Assembly: GCA_016617855.1 (NCBI GenBank)
Contig: JAECUM010017408.1
Span: 1 to 64,000 of the forward strand
Source: Megalonaias nervosa
Taxonomy: Eukaryota; Mollusca; Bivalvia; Unionida; Unionidae
DNA length: 64,000 nucleotides
Direction of reading: 5' to 3'
Below the pieces are notes generated by a model. It was given only the letters and a program-made list of their open reading frames with translations. It searched no databases and was not told the DNA's origin. This document shows positions 1 through 10,013 of the stretch, piece by piece. The translations under genes and the position numbers were made by a program. The stretch's first letter is position 1; every line of letters starts with the position of its first letter.

Positions 1-32
<32 letters not shown>
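1..32. repeat. (TA)n microsatellite
   Basis: Pure alternating TA at the very left edge of the window. Its true length cannot be judged because it runs off the edge. It lies just beyond the stop of the small zinc-protein gene. Confidence 0.95.
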
Positions 33-37
<5 letters not shown>

Positions 38-338
38 TGTCTAAATGATAATTTTGAAATCTGGCCAGATAATCTTCAGCGGTTTTTAACGTAGACTCAC
101 CTGACGATTTCTTATCGTAATATCGTTTTAGCTCTCTGTATCTTTTATAGCCGCACGCTACACATAACCGTGTTTCTCCACTTACTCCAACGCCGCATCG
201 TAAACACGGTTTTGGTCCTAGACTACCTCTTCGGAAACTTTGCATGTGTTGGCCACAGAATTCATTTACACATGATTTATTGTAAGGAGTTGAAAATCCA
301 ATCATGAGCCATCGGCATTGGTTGTTTGTTTGAATCAT
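33..338 (-). CDS. small zinc-binding protein of Polinton A
   Basis: Uninterrupted 101-residue frame. Cysteines and a histidine cluster as CVNEFCGQH, then PCLRCG and CVACG, which looks like one or two zinc ribbons. The C-terminal third is basic and polar (YRELKRYYDKKSS). No signal peptide or membrane segment is visible. The start lies 52 bp from the start of the PolB-helicase gene on the other strand, so the two probably share a divergent promoter. I do not recognise a named family; a DNA- or RNA-binding accessory protein of the element is an inference from the zinc motifs and position. The frame is intact while its neighbour is broken. Confidence 0.6.
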
Positions 339-390
339 TATATATATAATTAAAGTTTAATTAAACATATATCTTTGTCTTAAATATAGT

Positions 391-2629
391 ATGGAGGAAT
401 TTGAGAGATTATCCACAATTGAACCTTCCACTGTAAGATTTGATCTTGACAAATTTCCAAAATCTAAATGTATTTTTTCCATGCAAGATCTGGCTTTGAT
501 AAATAGTGATATAACCGATCGTATCCGTGAAGGTAAAAGAGAATTTCGCAACGATGGTGCGGCTCATACTTGGTCCACATTCAGAATTATGAATTGCAAA
601 GGTGTTGTTGTTGATGCTAGAATGAGTGACCAGCGAGGTAAAAATATTATTAACTACCTTGATAATCAGCGATATATTATTCTAGTAAATTTATTGTTCA
701 GACAGATGATGATATTTGGATTTTTCGTGACAAAGGCAAACCTGTACGACTTCATACTGGAAATAATACTGTTACATTAAATAAACAATCAAAACCAGGA
801 ATATTGACTGGTATTGATAAACCATATTATGAGCGAGTTTATCCAGTTACTGCGGTTATATATGCAATATATCCGCTGAATAATAAACCCAGCGTTGAAA
901 ATCTCAAACCAATGAAAATTTCAAGAATAAATTGTGTAGCTGAGCGAGTTATGGAACATTTCTCAAAAGCAGTACGGGGAAACGGTTTAACAGATATAAG
1001 ACGCAGAAAAATAAACGAGTGGGCAGAAACAGTTAGAGATACCGGAGCATCTATCAGAGACGTTGCTAAGCTAGAAAGAAATTAAAATTTCCAATAACAG
1101 TAAAAACACTAACCGGAGAAATTTTGTACAAACAGAAATATATAAAAAATGGAGCTCCAATAACAATCATTGATCATAACGCGCATGCATGGACTGATGC
1201 TTTAACAATATTTCCACGAGATAGGACAGTTAAATTTTATGACGATTATATATTCGATGCTATCAGTGATATCAGTAAGAGCGACCCTGTGTCTGTTTGG
1301 TTATTTCAGAGTTCAGAATCCGCATATTACGATCAGTTTGTAAAACCTAACGGAGATATTTACCGTGGAGAATCTCTCCATGAAGAAATGAAAAATCTTG
1401 CACTGAAATATAATTCTGACAACGTCGAAGTTGAACAATTACTAAATAATTGTTTTACAGTTCCATCCTTTGCGGCTCACTTTGCTCAGAAGAAAAATTC
1501 ATGGTCGCTGACACGATCAGAATTCCTCGAAGATGTTCAACGTAGTTGTGTCGAATATGGGCATGGCGGATTATGGAATACCAAATACGATCATCGTAAA
1601 GTTATATCGGTTGATATGGTTGCGTGTTATCCTGGAAGTTTTCTTGGATACGGAGAATGTTCCAAATACTTTGATAGATTCGGACATCCCACACATGAAA
1701 TGACAAGAGCTGCGATAAATGGACCATTGCCTGATTTTGATTTAACTGGATTCGCTTGTGTAAAATCGTTTAAGTTCCGCGATCATCTCCATCCTATCGT
1801 TTATGCGTGGTTTGGTAGACATTTTTCTCAGCGACATTGGGTTCCAACGGTGCTATTACGATACATGCTTGATGCTGCAATTTTAGTCTCGTTGAGCGTA
1901 AGTTGTTGTTGTTGTTATAGGGTTTAACGCCATTTTTCAGCACAAGATAGGCTATACATGGCGGCCAGTATTAATGGTGGAGGAAGAACCCCGGAAAACC
2001 CCGGGAAGAACCACCGACCCACGAGAAGCTACTGGCAGGCTTTCTCACGTACCCACGTTAGCCGAGCCTGGACTCGAACTCACGCAGACAGAGGTGAGAT
2101 GGCAGTGATCCGTAACGATCAGCGCTTTAGACCACTCGGCCACTAGGGGCCCCCGTTGAGCGTAAGTGAAGCTATTATATCATATCATTCGCAGAAAGAA
2201 GTTTGGCTACCACAACAAAAGAAACATTCCCTGACAGATCCAGATGAAGATTGGGATACAATCGATTACGAAAATAAAGTTGCAAAAGATTTCGCATGGA
2301 AAATAATTGGTAAATTTACTCAAGGTGGTTCGTATGATCATAAACGGCATTGTGCAAGATTGATGATGGATGATGCTGAGTTGGATCTTATAATTACTGA
2401 TACAACAAACAAAGGAACATTTATAAGCAGACGCAATGCTTATTTGTCAGATGGAACCAAACTAGGTACAGTCGTGAGTTATATCGACGGTGAGTCACCG
2501 CAATTTACTCATTTAAGATCTAATATGCTCGCTTACGTTTCCATAAATTTATTATCGATGATAAATAGATTTCCTTGTTACGCTGTCAGAGTTGCTACGG
2601 ATTCATTTTATGTAGATAAGAATATTTAG
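391..2629 (+). pseudogene. polB: B-family DNA polymerase module of a PolB-helicase-HNH protein (element A), broken
   Basis: Frames 391-780, 804-1085, 1124-1927 and 2156-2629 read as one protein with shifts near 690, 1085 and 2625 and a SINE at 1904-2153. Polymerase motifs are recognisable but divergent: motif A is SVDMVACYPGSF (about 1604-1640), a motif-B-like KIIGKFTQGG lies near 2300, and motif C is VATDSFYVDKN (2591-2623) with the T-D-S core. The next frame opens with a thumb-like GSGEWGSWRIKQE and continues into a helicase, so polymerase and helicase were one polypeptide. By Polinton precedent the product would replicate the element, perhaps by protein priming. The sequence is quite unlike the PolB of element B in this window. 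A second copy is at 27083-29720. It cannot be expressed as it stands. Confidence 0.7.
1890..2167 (-). mobile_element. tRNA-headed SINE (family 1) with 14-bp target duplication
   Basis: The SINE body is 1904-2153, reversed: its (AAC)n-type tail reads as TGTTGTTG at the left, and its tRNA-like head ends in GGGGCCCC at the right. The head has the A-box-like TGGCCGAGTGGTC and the B-box-like GAGTTCGAGTCC, resembling a tRNA of the Leu/Ser class. Perfect 14-bp duplications CGTTGAGCGTAAGT flank it at 1890-1903 and 2154-2167. The net insertion is 264 bp, a multiple of three, so the polymerase frame resumes in register after the SINE. Other copies are at 9746-10004 and 30662-30908. Confidence 0.92.
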
Positions 2630-2631
2630 AT

Positions 2632-3867
2632 TTGGTAAAACCGTTACTCGGTAGCGGCGAATGGGGATCGTGGCGAATAAAACAAGAAAGTATACTCGAT
2701 TATTCTGAAACAGCAGATGTTGATATCGTGAAGACATACTACGGTAATGACAATCAAATGTCGACATCAACATCACCATTTGTATTCGATCCCGTGGCTA
2801 GACATAAAACCATTTATCTCAATGGACCTGGAGGATCTGGTAAAACAACACGTGCGATTGAATTATTTCGGCAGAGTTCTTCAAACTCCGTTGATATGAT
2901 TGTGCTGACACCTACACACAGACTAGCAAGAGAAATAAAACAGCGAGGAGTAAAATCTCAAACTTATCATAGTTTCTTCAGATGGTGCGGAGATACGTGG
3001 ACACCCGAGCGAATGGGTGAAAAATATATTCCGAAAATTATTATTTGGGATGAAATTTGTACTGTGTCGTTAGAAACATTAAAAATATTTCTTGATTGGT
3101 TACTGACAAAAAATACTGCGATAATTATGTGCGGCGATCATGGTCAACCACCACCTTTCGTTGGGCAGTCTCCTCACGAGAGGTTAGAATCATTTGTGGA
3201 TTATTACGAAGAAATAAATGATGATCGTAGAGCTATTGATGAACCTTTGAAAGAATTTAAAAGATTAATCAGACTACAGCCAGATAAAATACAATGTGAG
3301 ATAATGCGTGAAATAATTCCGGAAACTCCTGTAAATGATTTTTGGAATTTGTGGAGACCAAATGATTTGATAGTTGCGAGGAGAAAAATAGTTCGTGATG
3401 AATTACAAGAAAAATTATTTCTGTTGCACAAGGAAAGATTTCCAACGTTACCTGTACCATTATGTTATCGCCCAGCGGATACTCGACGACAGAATATTGA
3501 AGTTGATATTCCAGGAACAAATGAAAAACAAAATCTTGTGTTGAATGATATTGTTTTGGTCGATGTTGATGTTGTTGAGAGCGCGTTGAACATGAATAAC
3601 TCACCGTGGAAGCTAGGATATGCTATAACGATTCATTCGTCACAAGGACTAACTATTACTGATACAAATATCTGGACTGTCGATGACAGAATCGAGTGGT
3701 CAAATTTATTCTATCTAGTAGTATCTAGAGTCAGGAGAATATCTCAACTACACAGAGTTATCATAGACACCACAGAAAATAATGATCAAACTGTTAGTGA
3801 CACCGAAGTTATTAGCGTAATAAGAAAAAAAAACTATTTGGTTATAAGCAATGTGACAAAAAAATAA
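2632..3867 (+). CDS. SF1 (Pif1/RecD-like) helicase domain with PolB C-terminus
   Basis: Long open frame of 411 codons opening at a TTG; the true start is upstream in the polymerase part. Residues 1-50 are the end of the polymerase (GSGEWGSWRIKQE). The helicase follows: Walker A GPGGSGKTT (65-73), motif Ia LTPTHRLAR, Walker B IIIWDEIC (DE at 140-141), motif III GDHGQPPP (about 168-175), and near the C-terminus ITIHSSQGLT and LVVSRVRR, which fit SF1 motifs V and VI. All catalytic motifs look intact. It would unwind DNA ahead of the attached polymerase. The stop at 3865-3867 lies in an A-run where the A' copy instead reads on into an HNH domain, so the end here is probably a 1-bp frameshift. This is one of the best-preserved frames in the window. 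Confidence 0.85.
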   Translation: MVKPLLGSGEWGSWRIKQESILDYSETADVDIVKTYYGNDNQMSTSTSPFVFDPVARHKTIYLNGPGGSGKTTRAIELFRQSSSNSVDMIVLTPTHRLAREIKQRGVKSQTYHSFFRWCGDTWTPERMGEKYIPKIIIWDEICTVSLETLKIFLDWLLTKNTAIIMCGDHGQPPPFVGQSPHERLESFVDYYEEINDDRRAIDEPLKEFKRLIRLQPDKIQCEIMREIIPETPVNDFWNLWRPNDLIVARRKIVRDELQEKLFLLHKERFPTLPVPLCYRPADTRRQNIEVDIPGTNEKQNLVLNDIVLVDVDVVESALNMNNSPWKLGYAITIHSSQGLTITDTNIWTVDDRIEWSNLFYLVVSRVRRISQLHRVIIDTTENNDQTVSDTEVISVIRKKNYLVISNVTKK

Positions 3868-4090
3868 TCGTGATTTTGATATTGATGTTGAATTTATTAT
3901 AACACTTAAACAACGACAAAATAATCATTGTGCAAGTTGTAATTGTAATATGCTATGGGAATATTCGAGTAATAACCCAAAACAATTTACCATGGATAGA
4001 ATTAATAGTGATCTTGGTCATACACGTGATAATGTGATGCTGACCTGTCTTGAATGCAATCGACGTCTGGGTTCCAATTTACATAAGTGA
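3866..4090 (+). pseudogene. HNH endonuclease domain, C-terminal module of the PolB-helicase protein
   Basis: An open stretch of 74 codons, without its own ATG, starts where the helicase frame stops. It shows CASCNCNMLW, then FTMDRINSDLGHTRDN, then LTCLECNRR: two CxxC zinc pairs framing a D-R-x-N core, the usual HNH layout. In the A' copy the corresponding stretch joins the helicase end in frame, so I read it as a third domain of one protein, detached here by an indel in the A-run near 3861. Its end overlaps the end of the convergent integrase gene by 12 bp, and the same 12-bp overlap is found in A' (26843-26854). The likely activity is DNA nicking or cleavage; its role in the element is unknown. 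Confidence 0.75.
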
Positions 4091-5061
4091 ACGCGGTGGT
4101 AATTGTGTGTCTTTAGGAATTATTTGTAATTGTTCGCGAACAAATCCACGCTGAGGAGCAGTTGAATCCAGTCTGTAGATTGCAGGTCTACCTGTGGATC
4201 TTACCACGCCAGAAATTGTATGTGTGGTCACACTCCAGATAGGATCAGTTGCTCTTTTTTTGTCTCCTTCAAGTTCACCAGGATCATATAAATACCTGAC
4301 GGTCACATTACCTAATACTGGTTGAGAGGAAGATTCACGTTGTATTGGTATATAATTTTTTTTGTGATTGCATTAGAAGGTTTCATAGAAGTTGCACGAG
4401 TAATTTCATTATTTAACGCAGCTATCACACTTGGTAATCTTGCAACCGATTCGCGAGATCTTGTATCTGTATAAATTATTTCCTTCGCATACTGGTATCC
4501 AAATAACCGCTTAGCGAGTGTTCGATTAAATCTTTCAACTATTGCCTGATCACGATGAATTTCCGTGTGTCCTCGTCTGATTTTGACATTATGTTTTGTC
4601 ATCAACGATGATACTGCACCAAGAAATTCTTTGCCAGGATCAACCTGTAGCAACCGTGGCCATCGTAGACCACCACGTTGATAAATTCGTTCAAACGCAG
4701 ATGCAACTTCAGTTGCTGTCTTTGTTGACAATGGTTCCGCTTCTTTATATCTACTTGCAATGTCAACGACAGTTAGCGCGTATTTGTATGTGCGTGATTG
4801 ACGTCTACCAATTTTAATAGTATCGTGTGGCAAAAATAAAATATCTGCCTGATGAATATCATTGGGAACGCTGACATCAAAATGTGCATACTGGATTTTT
4901 TTAGGTGGCGGTAGATAAATTTGCCATATTGCTTGTCGTGCTAACCACGCTGCAGCAACAGCACGTGAAACCTTTGCAGCTTCGGCGAGTTTACTAATCG
5001 CTGCTTTGCCCTTCCAATATCCTCTTGGGGAATAATAAATGGACTCCATTATAATAATCAT
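4079..5061 (-). pseudogene. int: Polinton rve-type integrase, A lineage, one frameshift
   Basis: The main frame 4312-5061 (249 residues) has an N-terminal HTH-like part (AAISKLAEAAKVSRAVAAAW), then the DDE core: HQADILFLP followed by VVDIASRYKEAE, then LLQVDPGKEF, and IHRDQAIVERFNRTL, where the Glu follows the second Asp by 35 positions. After a frameshift near 4309 the C-terminal domain continues at 4079-4306 with VRYLYDPGELEG and KRATDPIWSV, a block I associate with Polinton/Maverick integrases. It would join element ends to target DNA with a 6-bp stagger. There is no chromodomain, unlike the element B integrase. It is convergent with the HNH end and follows the DUF5679-PLA2 gene on the same strand. 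Confidence 0.9.
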
Positions 5062-5069
5062 ATAATTAA

Positions 5070-5572
5070 TTACCCAGCCCCTAACATAATTTTACCTTTC
5101 ATACCAGCTTTTACCAGAAAAGCAGCTAATTTTTCTCGGAACGATTTATCTTTTACATTATTTATGGCATGAATTAATTTGATATCGGCGAGATGTCGCT
5201 GTTGTAAATCTTTACTTCGATAAGCGATATCATGAACGTAACATGCTTGATCAATCTTGTTTAGGGGATATTCTCCAGGTCGCGGTTGATCTTGATTGTC
5301 GAGACGAATATCTAAACGAGTCCCAGGCCCACAATAATTATAACCCGGTAAGTGTTTTTCCCCGGGATATTTTGCCCACGGTAATCCTGGTCATTTTCCC
5401 AACGAAGCAGCAGCGTCACCGCCGACTTTGTATTTGTTAGAAATAAATTTGTATTTTTTGTGCTACACTTTTCGCATTTACCTGTCAGTGCGCGTTTTTT
5501 ATTTTTTGTTGTTATTGTTGTTAATCCGATCGTTGGCGTGGCTGCACGGCATCGAACACAATATAAATTCAT
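5070..5572 (-). pseudogene. DUF5679 zinc ribbon fused to phospholipase A2-like domain (element A)
   Basis: Starts at 5572 with MNLYCVRCRAATPTIG and KCEKCSTKN: two CxxC pairs in the pattern of DUF5679. After a frameshift near 5400 it continues with YNYCGPGTRLDIRL, which fits the PLA2 calcium-binding loop, and then CYVHDIAY with the catalytic His-Asp pair. The same domain pair recurs in A', B and C. Parvovirus VP1 uses a comparable PLA2 to breach endosomal membranes, and PLA2-like domains are known from some Polinton-type elements; that role here is inference. The gene stops 9 bp before the integrase start and is likely co-transcribed with it. Confidence 0.8.
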
Positions 5573-5584
5573 AATATAAGTTAT
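5573..5584. promoter_or_regulatory. 12-bp divergent start region between DUF5679-PLA2 and ATPase
   Basis: The two start codons (complement of 5570-5572 and 5585-5587) face away from each other across only 12 bp. Any promoter elements must therefore lie inside the opposing coding sequences. The same divergent arrangement is kept in A', where the gap is 23 bp (25324-25346). This is evidence of compact, virus-like packing, not of a defined promoter motif. Confidence 0.4.
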
Positions 5585-6250
5585 ATGGATATAATTGACT
5601 TTTCTGCGACACGAAAACAAGAGCCAGTTAAGCATCACCCAGCGCTACCGAATTCTATCAGAATGATCATCATAGGTCCATCTGGATCAGGCAAAACACA
5701 ATTATTGTTTAATTTGATAATGAGATGGCTGAAGTGGGATAAATTATATTTAGTAGCTCCATCTGTAGATGATCAGCGATGCTATGAAGTAGTCAAGGAT
5801 TTTAATGAAAATGCAAAATTGTTAAATGAAGACGGTGATGTTATTGATTTTATCACCGATATTGATGAAGCGCCATCTGTAGATGATCTTGATGGTGATG
5901 TTAACAATTTAGTTGTGTACGATGATGTCATGCTGGACAAACAATCAAATCCAGCCAGGATATTTTCTCGAGGTAGACATAAAAATACAGACGTGATTTA
6001 TGTTACACAGCGTTATATACAAATTCCAAAAGTGATCAGGGATAATTGTAATATTTTAGTTGTGTTTAACGGAGTTGATAATCATATGCTGCAAAATATT
6101 TATTATACTTGGTGTTCAGGTGACATGGACATGATTAAGTGCAAACACTGTTTTTCAAAAGCACAAGCTACTCCATTCGGTTTTATAACAATAAACTTGC
6201 ATGATCCGAGGTCAAGATATCGTAACGGACTTGATACAATATTTGGATAA
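5585..6250 (+). CDS. A32/FtsK-HerA-like genome-packaging ATPase (element A), intact
   Basis: Complete 221-residue frame from ATG to TAA, of typical length for Polinton packaging ATPases. Walker A is GPSGSGKT (31-38) after a hydrophobic strand, Walker B is LVVYDDV (DD at 113-114), and VIYVTQRYIQIPKVIRDN fits the sensor region. A CKHCFSK pair lies near the C-terminus. By homology it would pump the element's DNA into capsids. It reads outward to the terminal repeat, whose inner edge begins 8 bp after the stop. The paralogue in A' (10433-10834 plus 25061-25323) is split by element B; the TTTTAT at 5848-5853 here is the matching unoccupied target site. Confidence 0.93.
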   Translation: MDIIDFSATRKQEPVKHHPALPNSIRMIIIGPSGSGKTQLLFNLIMRWLKWDKLYLVAPSVDDQRCYEVVKDFNENAKLLNEDGDVIDFITDIDEAPSVDDLDGDVNNLVVYDDVMLDKQSNPARIFSRGRHKNTDVIYVTQRYIQIPKVIRDNCNILVVFNGVDNHMLQNIYYTWCSGDMDMIKCKHCFSKAQATPFGFITINLHDPRSRYRNGLDTIFG

Positions 6251-6257
6251 AAACCAC

Positions 6258-6508
6258 AGCAGCAGGGAGGGTGGGCTAACAAAAGTGACGTGCACGATTA
6301 CATAAACGATCACTCACAAAATTTTATAAACACGAATGTCAACGGCGAAGTAACAGCGCGAACTAACCCGGTGATTTCATCACGGAAAGTTAGAGGGTTC
6401 AGTTTGACGTTATTGACGTTTTTTTTTTTAAATTTTTTTCGTGTGAAATCTTTGTTTTAGATATGTTTGCTCGAATCCCATTTTGTAGGGTTCACCCTCC
6501 CTGCTGCT
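6258..6508. repeat. terminal inverted repeat of Polinton A (right end)
   Basis: A 251-bp block that begins AGCAGCAGGGAGGGTG and ends CACCCTCCCTGCTGCT, so the terminus has an inverted copy of itself at the inner edge. The outer edge carries GTAGGGTTCACCCTCCCTGC. Related blocks of the same layout lie at 10181-10428 and 63605-63778, in each case next to Polinton genes and with the GAACCCTAC-type side facing away from them. No target duplication can be tested here because the left end of A is outside the window. Confidence 0.75.
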
Positions 6509-6511
6509 ACA

Positions 6512-7700
6512 TGTGCTGGTCTCTTGTCCAGTTTGAAAACTTGGTTATCACTGCTCTGAATGGAAAGGTGTATTGACATGGGGTTCTTTAATAGAAAGCT
6601 TCTTATTATGTCTAGTTGGTCCTAAATAAAAATGGTGCCAATATGATACCTTATATGTCCAACATTGGCCTATCTTGAATATCTTATTGCAACACCTCCT
6701 GAATGGGATTTCATTTTAACTTGGGGTTTTCACTAAAAGACTTCTTGTAAAGTCTAGTAGGTCCTCAACAAAACAATGGTGCTGATCTGACATTCAATAT
6801 GGCTACCGCAGCAGTCACAATGTTGCCATCATTTCTTCTCCTGAACAAAAAGTCATATTGACATGAGTTGTTCACCAAAAGGCTTTTTATAATGTCTAAT
6901 TTGTCCTAGATGAAAATGGTGCTACCTTCAATTTGGGGCTGACGTAGTGGCCAGCTTGAGAATGCTGTATTTGATACACCTTCTGATTGGATGGTCATAT
7001 CAACATGTGGGGGTATTTTTTACCTAAAAGACTTCTTATGATGTCTGTTTGGTACTAAATGAAATGGTGCCATTCAGAAATCCAATATGGCTACAGTGTC
7101 CATCTTGAACCACTACTTCTCCTGAATGATTGGCCATAGCAGCATAGGGATTTTGGTGAAAGGATTCTTATGATGTCTGGTTGGTCACAAATGAAAATTA
7201 TGCCAATCTGACTACTGGTATGTCCATTATGAAAATCATGTTATCTCTACATTTGTTGCATGGCTGATGATATCAACATTGTGCTTTCAAGAAAAGGTTT
7301 CTTATAATGTCTAGTTGGTCTTATATGAAAATGGTATAAACATTAGAACCAACATGGCCAACATGGTAGCAATCTCTAAAATCTTGTTATTGTTATTTCT
7401 CCAAACCTGACAGTCATATCAAAATGGAGTTTTCACTAGAAGGCTTCTTACAATGTCTTCTTGGTGCTTAATTTAAATCGCGGTCATATGTCTTGAAAAA
7501 TCTTGTTAATACTACTCTTAAATGGAAAGTAATTTTGATATCTGGTTTTCATCAAAACATGGTAGCCATGTTGAAAATATTGTCTTTACTCCTGTTACAT
7601 GGATGGCTATATCAACAGGTTTTTGCCAATAGATGTCTTATGATGTTTCAATAATCCTCAGTGAAAATAATGTGAAGTTGACATCCAACATGTCCACCAT
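6512..7700. repeat. degenerate ~140-bp tandem repeat (satellite-like)
   Basis: The phrase TCTAGTTGGTCCTAAATGAA and its variants recur near 6599, 6740, 6884, 7033, 7165, 7300, 7445 and 7634, about 132-149 bp apart, with linking text such as ATGGTGCCAATCTGAC and CTCCTGAATGG. Units are heavily diverged. The array starts within a few bases of the outer end of Polinton A. Remnants of the same unit reappear at 38100-38400 right after a truncated Polinton capsid gene. No coding potential. Confidence 0.8.
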
Positions 7701-7705
7701 GGAAA

Positions 7706-7925
7706 ATAATTTGAAAATTTTATCACTCTTGTCATCAATGCATTGATGTTCAGACCTTTGCACCTAATGGTGTTTCTGGTGGCAAACATAGAAAACATGG
7801 ACATAAAGATAGTTATAATTTGAAAATTTTATCACTCCTGTCATCAATGCATTGATGTTCAGACCTTTGCACCTAATGGTGTTTTTGGTGGCAAACATAG
7901 AAAACATGGACATAAAGATAGTTAT
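7706..7925. repeat. 109-bp direct tandem duplication
   Basis: Two copies of a 109-bp unit beginning near TAATTTGAAAATTTTATCAC (about 7707 and 7816) differ at only a few positions, far less than the older satellite units to the left. This is a recent local duplication. Confidence 0.9.
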
Positions 7926-8424
7926 AAGGTTTTTGTGTTTGGTGTTAGCTGAAATGGCAGTACTGCCATTATGAACCAGTAAAACTCAGTTTACTTGGAT
8001 TGTGGAGACTAATGAAATAAAAACTGCCCACTGGAACAATGATAGTGTTTTTGTCATTCCTGAATGTAAAACCATCAACTTTTTGAAAGTATTGCATAAA
8101 ATCGCAGTCCTACAAACCATGGATATAGGAAATGATGTGATTCTAAAACCATACACAACTTTTAGGCAGCATCAGTGCCTGTGCTAGCCATGTTGGCACT
8201 TACAGCCTTTTGGCTAAGAGTTTCTGAAGAGGGGGTGAACCCGATGGCACCCAAAGTACTTGGTCCTGAGGAGAATGCAACACACTGCCAAAGAAGCTAG
8301 GGCCATGTATACCTATCTGCTGCAAGCACTATTGCTTAATTTCAAGGTTGGCAGAATACTCCAGCTTATTGACTGATATTTGCTTTTAATTTAAAAAAAC
8401 TTGTGAATTAAATCACAAAAATGT

Positions 8425-8800
8425 CATCAAAGGTCTATCACAAGTCCAAAAGTATAGAGCATTCGAAATGAATTCCAATGGTGTTCTCAATGAATTCCAA
8501 TACTGAATGTGCTGATATGCCAGTAGTCTGGAGCAGTCTTGATGTGCTAATGCTCTTGATGTATCACAATGATATAATCCAAAATGTCCTTGAATGAATT
8601 CATAATAATTCCAAAATAGTAATATAGTTCTAAAGTCTAAGATTGCTCGGTAATTCCAATGAATAATTCAAATAAATAAATTAAATCCTCTCAAATTATT
8701 ACTGAATTCATGGAATGAATAATTCTAAATCAAACAATGTTTTTGTAAAAAGCTAAGACACAATAACAGAACCAGGATAAGGGTCATTTTCTTATTGAAT
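8425..8800. repeat. copy of an unclassified dispersed repeat
   Basis: The stretch with CACAAGTCCAAAAGTATAGA, then TTGATGTATCACAATGATAT and AATCCAAAATGTCC matches 49690-50200 phrase by phrase with substitutions and small indels. I see no coding frame, terminal repeats or tRNA-like head in either copy, so the class is unknown. Confidence 0.6.
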
Positions 8801-9736
8801 TCAAAAACAACTCCTAGAACGTAATTAATGTTTAAAAACAAATAGACCTTGAACTCAACAGCAGTAAACATTTTTATCTCTACCTAAGAGTTATCTTAAT
8901 ATATAAACTACAGTCATAAATAAGTATTAACGGAGTAATCAGGTAGGCCTCTACCCTCAATTACTGAGCAAGGTCAATCACACAATACAGATATACATAA
9001 CACACCCAGAAAGCTGCATCTGTATCGAACCCAAAGATGCTGTCAAGCAGACTTGGAACTAGGAAACTAATGTAGGGGTATTCAGGGAGCATGATGCTGA
9101 CCAGCCCAGTCCCTATAGTTTTGCAGCTAGAAAGAACTTTATTTTTACATATACTTTTACTTTTCCTGTACATGTGTGATATATTTAGAATGGTAATGGT
9201 TTCTACCAGGGCTCCTAAGACCGATATAACCTGAAAGGTATTGTACTAAAGTACAGCTGAAATGTTGTACCATCCTGTACTGTACAAAACTTGTCAGAGC
9301 ACTACACATATACTTAAGTTGGTACACATCTTCAGTTCTGTAGTAGCAGACCCAACAAGACGATTAGTCAATGCAACATGCATTGTCAGATAGTATTGTA
9401 ATTTACTTTAATAGTAATGAACAATATAGTGTTGGAATTGTCTTTAACTATAACAATGCAGAACAAGAATGCAGAACAAGTGCTGACCTGTGAACTCTTC
9501 TTTGACCTTGACCTGTATGTGTCTTTTTCATTAATGAAAAGTGCATGCTGCCTCATGTTGAACATGAAGAGGTTTATAAAAACTTGAGCTCAGTAAATGC
9601 AGACTTTGAATGAGATTCTTGAAAAATCGAGCAAACTTTGCGATATGGTGTGCAGACACCAATTGCTGTGTCAGTATTCAAAACAACCTGTTGCCAGCCG
9701 AAACATCAGGGGTACCAGCCATTCATGTTTACTACC
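8801..9736. other. no gene recognised
   Basis: AT-rich sequence without a frame I can assign. Short frames on both strands have no family features. The interval 7928-8424 is likewise empty of recognisable genes. Confidence 0.5.
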
Positions 9737-10013
9737 AGATTACAAAGGGGCCCCAAGTGACGAGTGGTCTAAAGCACTCACCAGGATCACTGCCAACTCA
9801 CCTTCATCTGCATGGGTTCGAGTCTCGGGCTCGGCCAATGTGGATACGTGAGAAAGCCTGCTAGATGCTTCTCGTTGGTCTGTGGTTCTATCCGGGGTTT
9901 TCTCGGGTTCTTCCTCCACCATTTTTATTAGCCGCCATGTATAGCCTATATTATGCTGAAAAATGGTGTTAAACACTATAACAACAAGAACAGCAACTAG
10001 GCCTAGATTACAA
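9737..10013 (+). mobile_element. SINE family 1 copy with 9-bp target duplication
   Basis: The SINE body 9746-10004 reads forward: GGGGCCCCAAGTGACGAG, a tRNA-like A box around CGAGTGGTC, the B box GGGTTCGAGTC, a middle with GGTTTTCTCGGGTTCTTCC, and the tail ACAACAAGAACAGC. AGATTACAA flanks it at 9737-9745 and 10005-10013. The copy is older than the one at 1904 because its tRNA boxes carry several substitutions. Confidence 0.8.

Noticed and set aside
7706..7925. CRISPR-like direct repeats
   Set aside because: Only two 109-bp copies with no unique spacers, in eukaryotic DNA.
8002..8187. Possible host coding exon (61-codon frame)
   Set aside because: No convincing splice sites, no family signature, and adjacent to satellite DNA.
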